A stretch of 64,000 nt of DNA from Azorinus chamasolen. Taxonomy: Eukaryota > Mollusca > Bivalvia > Cardiida > Solecurtidae. A program made the position numbers and the translations under genes. The stretch spans positions 30,940,853 to 31,004,852 of the forward strand of contig OY755241.1 of NCBI GenBank assembly GCA_963576725.1, written 5' to 3'. The notes under the pieces were generated by a model, which was not told the origin of the DNA, made no database searches, and saw only the letters and a list, made by a program, of their open reading frames with translations. Of the stretch, positions 41,816 through 52,735 are shown one piece after another; within the stretch, counting starts at the first letter, position 1; each line of letters begins with the position of its first letter.

Positions 41816-43030
41816 TCACAGGCGTGTCACTAGTGCCTCTATGTCTGTCTTCTCTGTTGCACGGCCCTGTGACAAAAAAGACTGCGAGTGAGTAGAGTTC
41901 AGATCTATTACTGGCCCCTCTGAGCTGCCTGAGTCAACAGAAATGGGGGACTGAGCCGGGTCATATTTCTCATTACATTCATCCGTCTCAAACCTAACTT
42001 TCTTCTTGGGTGTTGAATGCATCCCAGTATGTCCTGAGCTTGTGCGACGCGCAGGGCGTCGCAGTCTCGGAGGTCTGTCATAAGCAGGTCTGTGTCTCAC
42101 TCTGTGTTTCAAGTCACGATCAGGTATCCGCTGTCCAGTAGAGTCAGAGATGCCTCCAGTATGATGCCCTCCGTCTGTACTTACAACTGTATTAGGAGAC
42201 TGCTGAGGTCCCTTTGCCCTTAGCCTTTCCGGATCTACTGCGTGCATGACCACTTTATTAGCTGCATTTACAGTTTGGTCCCTCCTTCGCATGTCCACCA
42301 TTCTATCGTGTCCCGGAGTGAATTGGTGCGATCTGACTCCAGTACCTGTTGTGGTATGGCTGTGATCAGCAGGGTTGGGCACGAGGACTCTGTTATAGGC
42401 AGGTTGACGTCGCTCACTAGGCATTTGCATAAAGGGCTGCCACTGCGGAAGGGGAGGTGGGGCAGTCAATGGGACATCAGCACCCACCCATTGAGGCGTC
42501 GGAGCTCTGGGTTGTCCAGGTGGATGAATGACCATTGGAGGACATTGCGGCCGAGTAACCGTTCCAGGATATTGACTACGAATGGTAGGTGGGGGGCTCA
42601 GTATATAGGGCGGTGCTGGGTTAGGTATGCCCCGTATCATACATATAGTCTGCATTTGCATGCTGAGTTGCTGCATACTCTCCAGGTTCGACAATCTAGA
42701 GCGTAGAATCTCAGACTCAAGCTTATCCAATCTGTCCCTTAGCCCCAGGTTCGGTACATCAGTGGACGACAAGTTCCCTGCATGTGAAGTAGCTTGTCCT
42801 GCTGCATTTAGTTGCAAGAGTTTGTTTGATCTCTCAAGCTCATCCACTTTCCTTTCCAATTTAAGTATTACATTAGTCGAATAGTCCAATTGCAGCTGCA
42901 TATCAGTTTTGTTATCATTCTTTCGCTTCTTCGGCACTTTAACATTACTATGCATATCTTTCTCTTTAGTAACATGTCGTAGTGCATTGATCTTTCGAGA
43001 CACTCTCAGGCTGAAATTCCTTACTGAGTT
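41816..43030 (-). CDS. LINE ORF1, C-terminal part (coiled coil, Pro-rich)
   Basis: Open to the stop just before ORF2. It has a basic KVPKKRKNDNK, a coiled coil (VILKLERKVDELERSNKLL; RDRLDKLESEILRSRLSNL) and a long proline-rich stretch. It ends with a basic KKKVRFETDE segment. It continues ORF1 in a different frame around 43030-42966, so a frameshift separates the parts or they are two proteins. Confidence 0.72.
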   Translation of the reverse strand, partial: NSVRNFSLRVSRKINALRHVTKEKDMHSNVKVPKKRKNDNKTDMQLQLDYSTNVILKLERKVDELERSNKLLQLNAAGQATSHAGNLSSTDVPNLGLRDRLDKLESEILRSRLSNLESMQQLSMQMQTICMIRGIPNPAPPYILSPPPTIRSQYPGTVTRPQCPPMVIHPPGQPRAPTPQWVGADVPLTAPPPLPQWQPFMQMPSERRQPAYNRVLVPNPADHSHTTTGTGVRSHQFTPGHDRMVDMRRRDQTVNAANKVVMHAVDPERLRAKGPQQSPNTVVSTDGGHHTGGISDSTGQRIPDRDLKHRVRHRPAYDRPPRLRRPARRTSSGHTGMHSTPKKKVRFETDECNEKYDPAQSPISVDSGSSEGPVIDLNSTHSQSFLSQGRATEKTDIEALVTRL

Positions 43031-44300
43031 GCTGTACTTGTGCAGGCATATCTGGTGTATTGCTGATACACCCTGATACCATAGCGACATTCCGCTCGCT
43101 GTGAGAATTAGCCATTTCTGTACAAATCTGTTGAACATCTGCAGAGTTGCACTCAATATTAGGTCTATCTTTCCTCTTTGGGTCTATGAGTGAGAAGCCA
43201 TCAGAAGTGTGCATAGTACTGTGAGACTCTACCTCTGGGGAATGGAGATCATCTGGAGAATTGCCTATGCCCGCCGTAAGTTCCGCAGTCCTACCCGAAC
43301 ACTCCGGCACCTCTTCTGATCGACAAGTATCAACACTGTCCAGGAGAGCAGAAATATGAGTCTCATCCGATATCGGAATTGCAATAACACTAGAGTCCAT
43401 CACTGTCAGATGTCTGCAGGAGAGGCAACTATACGGAATATCCCATTCTCTATAAAAATCAATAAAAGGTTCATCCAGTACTTCGCAGTGAAAGTGGTTC
43501 CACTGAAGACAATTATCACAGGCTATACCATCATCAACATTCTCCTTGCAGTGAACACATACCGAGAGATCATCATCACTACTGTTGCCTGATACAAAAG
43601 AACAATACGTAATACCTAGGTCCCGTTGTGGATCTGCAGGTGCAGTAGAGGGTAGAGGGTCAGCACACATGCTTACTTGCTCATCCGGTTTACTAATACT
43701 TTTCCTTAAACATCGGTCTATGACTTGTGCAAATAACCTATCAAGCGTCGACATTCCAGGTCTCTGTGTAACCTTTTCCATCACTGCCGGTAGAATTTCA
43801 TCCTGGAAGGTGGGAGTACCAGGTCCATTTATTAAAAGAGAGCATTGGGAGTTATACATATTAACAGTAAATCTTAACCTCTTCCCTGCAAGGCCAGAGA
43901 CAAGTCTGGAGTGCGCTTTTATAATGGCCTCAGGTGTGTTGCCCTTCAGGTCTCGAATAACCTCAGTTGTGCAAACTACTGCAAATTCTCTATTCAACCC
44001 CTCATCTTGAGCCATCATCAAAAGTTCAGATTTCAACAGTTCATAACAGCCAGTACTACATTCCAACTTCAATTGCCTACCCCCATCTTTGGGGACTATG
44101 TTAATGAACGGTCGGTCACAATGTTTCCTTTTATTGCGTAAGCATTTGCCCGTATTCAAACTAAAGTTCCTCACGCTGCCTCTGTCCCGAGACGTTCCCT
44201 TTCCAGGTATCTGAGCGGCTCTACCTTTACTCATGTCTTTATCAAATAGTTGCATGGAGACCGCCATATTGGCCGATGACGTCACAAGCGTGTCGGGCAT
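42966..44300 (-). CDS. LINE ORF1, N-terminal part with PHD finger
   Basis: First in-frame ATG at 44300. CVHCKENVDDGIACDNCLQW followed by NHFHCEVL and SCLSC is a complete C4-H-C3 PHD finger (about residue 270). The N-terminal half (FINIVPKDGGRQLKLECSTG; IIKAHSRLVSGLAGKRLRF) is unrecognised. A PHD in ORF1 is known from CR1/L2-group LINEs. The frame closes where the coiled-coil frame opens. Confidence 0.82.
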   Translation of the reverse strand: MPDTLVTSSANMAVSMQLFDKDMSKGRAAQIPGKGTSRDRGSVRNFSLNTGKCLRNKRKHCDRPFINIVPKDGGRQLKLECSTGCYELLKSELLMMAQDEGLNREFAVVCTTEVIRDLKGNTPEAIIKAHSRLVSGLAGKRLRFTVNMYNSQCSLLINGPGTPTFQDEILPAVMEKVTQRPGMSTLDRLFAQVIDRCLRKSISKPDEQVSMCADPLPSTAPADPQRDLGITYCSFVSGNSSDDDLSVCVHCKENVDDGIACDNCLQWNHFHCEVLDEPFIDFYREWDIPYSCLSCRHLTVMDSSVIAIPISDETHISALLDSVDTCRSEEVPECSGRTAELTAGIGNSPDDLHSPEVESHSTMHTSDGFSLIDPKRKDRPNIECNSADVQQICTEMANSHSERNVAMVSGCISNTPDMPAQVQQLSKEFQPESVSKDQCTTTCY

Positions 44301-44703
44301 GCAGACCCGCGAAACAGGAATACTTTTATATAAAGACCTCAATAAAAGTAAAAATTACAATGCTAAAAAGCAAAAAGTGAAATGATAAGAAAATTTAAAA
44401 TAAAGTAAAATACCTATGCAATAGCTATACTATACTAGGCGGGAGCACATATAAGGTCACGTCCTTGAGGACTATTTCACACACGTGGCGTGTCCAACTT
44501 AAAACTCATAAAAAATAGTCATAAAATACTAAAAACACTGGTTCTAAAGGAGCATAGCGTCAGCAGTAATATTTAGCAGGGTCTGATAGAAAACTAGACT
44601 TCTCTGAATGTCCCACTTCTGCAGAAAACCACAAATTCCGCCAATTTTTCCTCAGCTCCAGAAAACACGTCCTCACTGCTCAACCGCACTAACATTTTCA
44701 AAA
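44301..44703. other. LINE 5' flank, no gene
   Basis: Upstream of the LINE ORF1; AT-rich. The element's exact 5' end and target duplication could not be fixed. Confidence 0.35.
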
Positions 44704-44795
44704 TGGTCAACTCTGCCTCGGGTAAACTCGGCCCCGGCCGACTTGACCCCCGGCCGAGTCAAGTCGGCCGGGTCAACTCGGCCCGCAAATATTAT
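44704..44795. repeat. Left arm of GGCCGAGTTGACC subrepeats
   Basis: GGTCAACTCTGCCTCGGGTA followed by several GGTCAACTCGGCC and GGCCGACTTGACC motifs in both orientations. The first 30 bp match, inverted and with about four differences, the outer end of the arm at 52550-52662. Confidence 0.65.
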
Positions 44796-44856
44796 TTCAG
44801 AATTACATTTTATGGCATATTTTTTATTTTGAATTACTTTAATATTTTGTTTTAAA

Positions 44857-46318
44857 GCTCCTTGCCAACCTGAAGCCAGAGAGACCAGTGGTGCTGAAGG
44901 AGCTGAGACAGGAACTTGCTGGTCTAGTAACTGTTCTCTTTCAGAAATCGCTCTCCTCAGGAGAACTTCCAAGTGACTGGACCAGGGCTTATGTCTGTCC
45001 CATCTATAAAAAAGGCGACACCAGCGACCCAGCTAACTACCGCCCTATATCTCTGACCTGTATTCTATGTAAAACTCTCGAACACATTGTGGCCTCTCAT
45101 TTATCTCAACACCTCAGTAATCATAATATCCTCTATAACCTCCAGCACGGATTCCGAGAGAGACTTTCTTGTGAAACCCAACTTATTGAACTCACTGACC
45201 AGCTCACAAACAACATCTCTTCTGGTTGCCAAACTGATCTCATTCTCCTTGATTTCAGTAAGGCCTTTGACAAGGTCAATCATCTCAAACTTCTCTATAG
45301 CCTTCAGGAATATGGTGTCTCCACGCAGGTTCTTAGCTGGACTCGCTCTTTTCTTACTGGCAGAAGTCAAAGAGTCGTACTAGATGGTGAAAGCTCCGCA
45401 GATGTGGCAGTTACCTCTGGGGTCCCACAAGGGTCTGTCCTCGGACCCCTCTGCTTTCTTATTTACATAAACCAACTTCCTTCTACTGTCTCCCGCTCCG
45501 AAGTTAGACTCTTTGCTGATGACACTGCCATTTACATAACTGTCAACTCTCTCTTAGACTGCAAATATCTACAAGAAGATCTTGACAAACTGCAGGAATG
45601 GGAAAAGCAGTGGGACATGGAGTTTAACCCCTCCAAATGTCAGGTCCTTCACATCTCAAAAAGGAAAAATGTTATCAAACACAAGTACTACCTTCATGGC
45701 CAAGTCCTAGAATCTGTCTCTCATGCTAAATATCTAGGACTTGATATCTCTTCTGATCTAAATTTCAACTCTCATATTTCTCGAATTACATCCAATGCAA
45801 ACAAATCTCTTGGTTTTATTAAAAGGAATATTACTACTCGTAATCAGAAAGTGCGAGAGCTAGCCTATAAGTCCCTGGTCCGGCCGCAGTTGGAATACGC
45901 TTCTACTATCTGGTCCCCTCACACCAAAACTTATATTCAGAAGATTGAGAATGTCCAACGTCGTGCCATTAGATGGGTCACACACAACTACTCCCCTCTT
46001 GCGAGTGTAACAGCCATGCAAAATAGTCTTGGGTGGAGGTCTCTGGAACATCGCAGATATGACTCCAGGTTAATTATGCTTTACAAGATCTACCACAACC
46101 TAGTCGCAATACCACTTCCATCATACATACAAACACCCAGCAGATTCACTAGACACATGCATCCCCTCTCCCTCAGACAGATTCAAGTCCACACTGATTA
46201 CCAGAAGTGTTCTTTCTTTCCCCACAGTATCGCTCTCTGGAACCAACTTCCTATGGATACCGCTACCCTGCCTGATCTAGGCCAGTTTAAGAGGGCAGTG
46301 GTAAAGTTGCAGTATTAG
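44857..46318 (+). CDS. 5'-truncated CR1/L2-like LINE reverse transcriptase
   Basis: Open for about 485 codons. RT motifs: YVCPIYKKGDTSDPANYRPI, TLEHIVASHL, LQHGFRERLSCETQL, LLDFSKAFDKVNH, TSGVPQGSVLGPLCFLIYIN, RLFADDTAIY, FNPSKCQVLHIS, PQLEYASTIWSPH and NVQRRAIRWV. The start (LLANLKPERP) lacks the usual GPDGIPAR stretch, so there is a small deletion, and the endonuclease is missing. The rest lacks stops, so insertion was recent. The thumb ends with ALWNQLPMDTATLPDLGQFK, as in CR1/Daphne-type elements. Confidence 0.88.
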
Positions 46319-46540
46319 TCCCTGTTCAGTGTTTTTATTCTTTTCTTTTATCTCACCTCACCCAAATTTTAACCAACTGATTTCTTCCTTTAAGTCTCAC
46401 TATACCCTAAAATATTTATTGTGGGTTTTTTCTTTTTATCTTTCACTTCACTAACAGTTCTGACGTGCACATTTTCCTGGCTGTAACACTCGTGGGAGGG
46501 GTTGCCAGTATACAGAGATAGATAGATACCCGATACTACA
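46319..46540 (+). mobile_element. 3' UTR and GATA tail of the CR1-like LINE
   Basis: Short 3' region ending AGAGATAGATAGATA at about 46518-46533; simple-repeat tails are typical of CR1-group elements. Confidence 0.7.
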
Positions 46541-46671
46541 GATACCAATGAACATATAAGGAAAAACTTCTGAGTAACAGATAAGGATGCGTACCATGAT
46601 CAGTTTCATCCACTTCATTCGCAGGACTAAGCAACATTAATAAACAACAATAATCAGAAAAAAGAAGCAAT

Positions 46672-46735
46672 ATCACTGTCTGTCAACAACTCCGGAAATA
46701 GCTAGGTAAATCTACTAAGCAAAGCGAAGAAAGTG
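46672..46735. repeat. Inverted repeat, left arm (mate at 50452-50517)
   Basis: CACTGTCTGTCAACAACTCC followed by GGAAATAGCTAGGTAAA is an almost exact reverse complement of 50480-50515. Weaker matching extends about 25 bp further in. Confidence 0.75.
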
Positions 46736-47486
46736 ATAAAACTGACCAACACCATGTAAGACAATCCTTTGTTATTTTAACTCCCATTATCTTAACCATC
46801 ATAGATAAAGCACTACCGGGTCCATGAATCTTTGGTTACTTCACTCAGAGTTTAAACTCTTGCATAAGTTGGCAAAATCAGAATATTTAACCTGTAAAAC
46901 GCTTCCCTAGTAGCGAGGAAAAGTCAACGCAACTTGATATTTGGGTCTTATTTAAGGAAACTGGTATTTGTATATTCACGAATTAAATGCCAAATCGAAG
47001 CATATGATTGTTTTGTTTTATGTACAAAAAATTGTATCTTTCCATACATTGTGTGAGAAGATATTACACAATTCGTTAGTAGGATTGTGTACGGCGAATA
47101 GTTGTTACGGTGTACGGCGAATAGCGTTTCTGTTGATTTTTAGTGTACAGCGAATAGCTTCAACAGTTTTCGAAAGAAAATGCTTTAAATAAGGATGGTA
47201 TCTTAATTGACAGTGTCGAACAAGGACAAGTGAGTTAAATTACATTAATAGGCTACTTAACAATTTAAGAACATTGCTTCAGAGTTGGTCAATGTGCTCA
47301 TTCAAGTTGAAGTTCTATTCTTAAGTGTATTACTTATGTATTTTCATGAGTACGTTTCCTGCTTTATTACAGCCATCCGAAAGCAAATAGAGCAGAAAAA
47401 TGAATCTGGTCCTACTATATTTGCAAAGGCTTAGATTTGTGTTTCTATACAGAAAAGGTTTGAGATTTGTTTCTGTCAAAGAATAT
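46736..47486. other. Unassigned DNA with a 15-nt motif in three copies
   Basis: GTGTACGGCGAATAG occurs at 47087-47101 and 47110-47124, and with one change (GTGTACAGCGAATAG) at 47143-47157. No gene seen in the rest. Confidence 0.6.
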
Positions 47487-47487
47487 A

Positions 47488-47910
47488 GTAGAACCTGTCT
47501 TAACCGACCATCAAAAAAGTCTAATCATCGGTCTGTAGGCAGGTGGTAGCGTAATATAGAGAGTTTCTATGAACTTTCTGCACTACTTTTGCCTTGTTTT
47601 AAGTAACCACCTGTTTTTAAGACTCATATGTTCAATATATGTATGTATATACAGTTACTTTTCATCGTATTAACCCCTTTCTACTAAAGAAATTTAATAA
47701 GAATTATTTAACCCTTTACCTGATCAATATTTATGCAAGAATAATGCCATCATGAATATTAGCCAGTTTTGTGTAATGTATTTTTTTCAAGTGAGGTATT
47801 TCTTTTTGGCCTATAAATCTACACATGTAATGTCATAAGCAAACAGCAGATCCTGATCAGACGGCTCCTAAGTGCCACCTGGTTTGGTTCTACTCAGTTT
47901 GCTAATGCGT
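47488..47910. mobile_element. Worn family C MITE and truncated family A MITE
   Basis: 47488-47625 has GTAGAACCTGTCTTAACCG and a decayed GCAGGTGGTAGCG foldback. 47700-47910 is an A copy (CCCTTTACCTGATCAATA; GATCCTGATCAGACGGCTCC), cut by AACAAGAG at 47911. Confidence 0.6.
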
Positions 47911-48050
47911 AACAAGAGTGCCAGTGGGCACAATATACGCCCGTCGAGGTTTTGTTCAACATAAACTGGGGTTAACGTATTTGCTAAATTCAAATTCTAA
48001 GTCCAATTTTGCGACCATGTTTCAAGGTTGTAAATAGGCATATTTTAACA
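47911..48050. mobile_element. Pearl/HINE-like 5' end, family 7
   Basis: AACAAGAGTGCCAGTGGGCAC (hairpin GTGCC/GGCAC) and about 120 bp of unique body, then cut by the family 1 element at 48051. No 3' end. Confidence 0.6.
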
Positions 48051-50190
48051 AACAAGAGGGCCATGATGGCCCTAAATCGCTCACCTGGTTACTATAGACA
48101 TATGCATACACTGTATTTCTATGTAAAAATAAGTAAGCTTCAGACTGGGGCCAATATGAAACCAAGGGCCATAATTTTAGGCCTTGAGTTTCAAATTTGA
48201 ACAATCTAAATAAAGGAACATTAGATGATGCTTCATATAAGTTTCAAAGTTCCGGGCCTTACAATTTCACAGGGGATTTTAAAGATTTTCCTATGAAGAA
48301 CTGATAAGCCAGGGCGGGGCCATTTTGGTCCAGGGGTCATAATTTGAACAATCTTTGTAGAGGACCATTAGATGATGCTACATACTAAATATCAAAGGTC
48401 TAGGCTTTACGGTTTCAGAGAAGAAGCTTTTTATGAAAAACTGATAAGCCCCCGGGCGGGGCCATTTTGGTCAAGGGGTCATACTTGTAACAATCTTTGT
48501 AGAGGACCGTTAGATGATGCTACATACCAAATATCAAAGGTCTAGGCCTTACGGTTTCAGAGGAGAAGATTTTTGAAGATTTTCCTAAGAAAAACTGATA
48601 AGCCCCGGGGCGGGGCCATATTTGGTGCAGGGGTCATACTTTAAACAATCTTTGTAGAGGACCATTAGATAATGCTACATACCAAATATCAATGGTCTAG
48701 GCCTTACAGTTTCAGAGAAGAAGATTTTTTTAGATTTTCCTATGAAAAGCTGATAAGCCCCGGGGCGGGGCGATTTTTGGTCCGGGGTCATAATTTGAAC
48801 AATCTTTGTAGAGGACCATTAGATGATGCTACATACTAAATACCAAAGGTCTAGACCTTACGGTTTCAGAGAAGAAGATTTTAAAGATTTTCCTATGAGA
48901 AACTGATAAGCCCCGGGGCGGGGCCATTTTTGGTCCGGGGGGTCATAATTTGAACAATCTTTGTAGAGGACCGTTAGATGATGCTATATACCAAATATCA
49001 AAGGTCTAGGCCTTACGGTTTCAGAGAAGATTTTTGAAGATTTTCCTAAGAAAAACTGATAAGCCCCGGGCGGGGCCATTTTTGGTCAAAGGGACATAAT
49101 TTGAACAATCTTTGTAGAGGACCATTAGATAATGCTACATACCAAATATCAAAGCTCTAGGCCTTACAGTTTCAGAGAAGAAGATTTTTTGAGATTTCCT
49201 ATGAAAAGCTGATAAGCCCCGGGGCGGGGCCATTTTTGGTCCGGGGTCATAATTTGAACAATCTTTGTAGAGGACCATTAGATGATGCTACATACTAAAT
49301 ACCAAAGGTCTAGACCTTACGGTTTCAGAGAAGAAGATTTTAAAGATTTTCCTATGAGAAACTGATAAGCCCCGGGGCGGGGCCATTTTTGGTCCGGGGG
49401 TCATAATTTGAACAATCTTTGTAGAGGACCGTTAGATGATGCTACATACCAAATATCAAAGGTCTAGGCCTTACGGTTTCAGAGAAGATTTTTGAAGATT
49501 TTCCTAAGAAAAACTGATAAGCCCCGGGGCGGGGCCATTTTTGGTCAAAGGGACATAATTTGAACAATCTTTGTAGAGGACCATTAGATAATGCTACATA
49601 CCAAATATCAAAGGTCTAGGCCTTACAGTTTCAGAGAAGAAGATTTTTTGAGATTTCCTATGAAAAGCTGATAAGCCCTGGGGCGGGGCCATTTTTGGTC
49701 CGGGGTCATAATTTGAACAATCTTTGTAGAGGACCATTAGATGATGCTACATACTAAATACCAAAGGTCTAGACCTTACGGTTTCAGAGAAGAAGATTTT
49801 AAAGATTTTCCTATGAGAAACTGATAAGCCCCGGGGCGGGGCCATTTTTGGTCTGGGGTCATAATTTGAACAATCTTTGTAGAGGACCGTTAGATGATGC
49901 TACATACCAAATATCAAAGGTCTAGGCCTTACGGTTTCAGAGGAGAAGATTTTTAAAGATTTTCCTAAGAAAAACTGATAAGCCCCGGGGCGGGGCCATT
50001 TTTGGTCCAAGGGACATAATTTGAACAATCGTTGTAGAGGACCATTAGATAATGCTACATACCAAATGTCTAGGCCTTACGGTTTCAGAGAAGAATATTT
50101 TTAAAGATTTTCCTATGAAAAACTGATAAGCCCCGGGGCGGGGCCATTTTTGGCCCGGGGGTCATAATTTGAACAATCTTTATAGAGGAT
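48051..50190. mobile_element. Pearl/HINE-like tandem-core element, family 1, 3'-truncated
   Basis: 5' AACAAGAGGGCCATGATGGC, then about 12 core units. From 48700 to 50000 the cores form a higher-order pattern, with groups of three distinguishable units repeating every ~480 nt. Breaks off at TTTATAGAGGAT without microsatellite or 3' hairpin. Confidence 0.85.
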
Positions 50191-50451
50191 TGTTGTTGAG
50201 ACAAGGAATATGTGAAATCGTGTGTCGGAGGATTAGAAAAGCGATTGCGAACACGTTTTTGACCTCTTCGCTGCTATCTCGGTTGTATTAATCCGAGAAT
50301 AATGCACCCAAAATGATTTACATACGTGAATCTGAATTGATCAGAAACCATGTAATCATTGGTTGATCTATCTACCAGTAATTTTCAAACATTGCAATGC
50401 TATAATATGTCATAATCTATATAAATATATCGAATTACTAATTCACAGTCA

Positions 50452-50517
50452 ATGAACTTTCGCTCCACTTAGAAGTTTTACCTAGCTATTTCCGGAGTTG
50501 TTGACAGACAGTGACTA
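50452..50517. repeat. Inverted repeat, right arm (mate at 46672-46735)
   Basis: TTTACCTAGCTATTTCCGGA followed by GTTGTTGACAGACAGTGA. The 3.7 kb between the arms is almost filled by repeat elements. Confidence 0.75.
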
Positions 50518-50529
50518 TATGGTTGTCAG

Positions 50530-50615
50530 ACGTTTCGCTACGCATACCATTTCGCTACCCACCGAGAAGTCATTTCGCTACCCTGACCATTTCGCTACCT
50601 GTACGTTTCGCTACC
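50530..50615. repeat. TTTCGCTAC motif, five irregular copies
   Basis: TTTCGCTACC-like motif (four with a third C or CC, one TACG) spaced 16-23 nt apart. Same style as the motif clusters at 47087 and 60125: short exact word, irregular spacing. Confidence 0.75.
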
Positions 50616-50719
50616 TATCGAATTTAATATGAAAACCAATATTGTTGCGGAGGTGGTTAGTGATTTGAGAGTCGAATTTATTAACATATAATAAATATTT
50701 ATATTCAGATACCAAAAAT

Positions 50720-51857
50720 AACTAGAGGTTTGTTTTTGTCACAAAAACAGATATATCCCCCTCCCATTCTCTTTCCAATACACAAGTGTAATGTCTGTAA
50801 CTCCAAACTTATCAGGGTCTAATTTTAAGTAATCACGGGCAATAACTCCAACATTATCAGGGAGAGACAATTCAAAAAAACCCGGGTACACAACAACACA
50901 TGCTGGTCAACATTCCTGTGAAGTTTGGTGACTCTGGTACTAGTGGTTTCAGAGATATGCACGACACAAAGTAAAGTTTTTTTTTATTTTAAGTCATAAG
51001 GGGCAGTAACTCCAAAGTTATCAGGGGGAGACAATTAAAAACCCCAGATGCACAACAACTCATGCAGGTCAACATTCCTGTGAAGTTTGGTGACTCTAGC
51101 CCTATTGGTTTCAGAGATACATGCAGCACAAAGTTTCTCTAATTTTAAGTTATCATATCAGGGGCAATAACTCAAGTATTATTACGGGGAGACAATTCAA
51201 AAATCCCAGGTGCACAACAACTCATGCTGGTCAACATTCCTGTGAAGTTTGGTGACTCTAGTCCTAGTGGTTTCAGAGATATGCACCACACTAAGTAAAG
51301 TTTGTCTAATTTTAAGTCATTGGGGCAGTAACTCCAAAATTAACAGGGGGAGACAATTCAAAAATCCCAGGTGCACAACAACTCATGCTAGTGAACAATC
51401 TTGTGAAGTTTGGTAACTCTAACCCTACTGGTTTCAGAGATACTCGTGACACAAACTTTGTATAAAATTAAGTGTTCATATCAGGGGCAATAACTCAAGA
51501 ATTATAAGGGGAGATATTTAAAAAAACATAGGTGCACATCAACTCATGCTGGTGAACATTCCTGTGAAGTTTGGTGACCCCAGTACTAGCGGTTTCAGAG
51601 ATACGCGCGACACAAAGTTTTTCTAATTTTAAGTAATCAGGGGCAATAACTCAAGTTCTCAGGGGGAGACAATTCTAAAAACCCAGGTGGACAACACCTC
51701 ATGCTGGTGAACATTCCTGTGAAGTTTGGTGACTCTAGTACTAGCGGTTTCAGAGATACACGCGACACAAGTTTGTGACGGACAGACAGACGGACGGACA
51801 GACAGACAACTCTGGCAAAAACAATATATCTCCCCATAAATGGGGGAGACATAATTA
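50720..51857. mobile_element. Pearl/HINE-like tandem-core element, family 2
   Basis: 5' AACTAGAGGTTTGTTTTTGT, hairpin GTTTTTGTCACAAAAAC, about six cores (TGTGAAGTTTGGTGACTCTA), GACAGACGGACGGACAGA microsatellite, 3' hairpin CTCCCCATAAATGGGGGAG. Ends directly before the MULE transposase fragment, which it truncates. Confidence 0.83.
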
Positions 51858-51860
51858 CAG

Positions 51861-52133
51861 GAATATTGGAGAAAAAAAAGATCTGTGTCGTCGGACTGCC
51901 CGAGGCATACAAGCAGCAGAAAGGCAAGTACCTTTATCTGCCGAAGGTCATGTCATTGCCATTCATGCCACAGGAACACATCGTTGGAGCCTTTGACGTC
52001 CTGGAGCGTCAAACCCTGGGTTCTGGATGCGAGAAGTTACAGGAAGTCGCTCATAACGTCAGACGGACCTGGGTACAGGGGAGCATCTGGACACCGAACG
52101 ATTGGACAATCAGGACGAACAATGAAGTTGAAC
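51861..52133 (+). pseudogene. MULE transposase fragment (C-terminal part)
   Basis: One frame reads ICVVGLPEAYKQQKGKYLYL, then KVMSLPFMPQEHI and RRTWVQGSIWTPNDW ending RTNNEVE. The pattern L-PF-P-EHI ... TW ... W ... RTNN-(D/E)-E is the C-terminal part of MULE transposases found in many marine invertebrate genomes. It ends at a possible donor (GAACGTACGT), and no continuation exon was recognised before the repeat arm at 52550. The N-terminus is lost to the family 2 element. It is the only DNA-transposase trace seen in the window. Confidence 0.68.
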
Positions 52134-52549
52134 GTACGTCATATATCAACATATACAAGTTTCGTTATTTTCTTTTTTACGTCGGTTTCAAACTTTCAAT
52201 ACTATCTGACGGAGTTACGATTCTCTTCTACCATACATTGTATATCTAATTGACTGCATATCTTAATTACAGACAATCAATGAAACAGATAAACCATTAA
52301 TTATACTTAATTTCCCCTAAAACAATATTGATGCCGCTCATGTTCACACCTATTTGTTTTGACTTATCAGTTTGATCTGATTACTAAATGTCAACTGTCT
52401 TATTCGTTAATCCTGCAACATACTTATCACCTTTGTTCTCGTCCGCTAAATTTAATGGGTTATTACTGTCAAAAAGGTGTGAAAACTTTTTCTGAATTCT
52501 TGAAGGAGCCCACCGATCAGGATCTTCAATTTTAATTGACGGTCGGGAA

Positions 52550-52662
52550 AGGGCCGAGTTGACCCGACTGAGACGGGCCGAGTTGACCCATCCAAAACAG
52601 GCCGAGTTGTCCCGGCCGACTTGACCCAGGCCGAGTTGACCCGAGGCCGACTTGACCCGGAT
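52550..52662. repeat. Right arm of GGCCGAGTTGACC subrepeats
   Basis: Six to seven GGCCGA(G/C)TTGACCC motifs in the orientation opposite to the left arm at 44704. The outer end mirrors the left arm's outer 30 bp. Together they define a candidate 8-kb MULE-like element. Confidence 0.65.
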
Positions 52663-52735
52663 TCGACTAAAATATGAAATGGAAACAAAGTACGAAGTGG
52701 AACGAAATGTTTTCCAAACATACGATGCCCGACAT

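Noticed and set aside
44704..52662. Firm call of one complete MULE
   Set aside because: Arms and a transposase fragment fit, but no target duplication was found and most of the interior is later insertions; kept only as a hypothesis.
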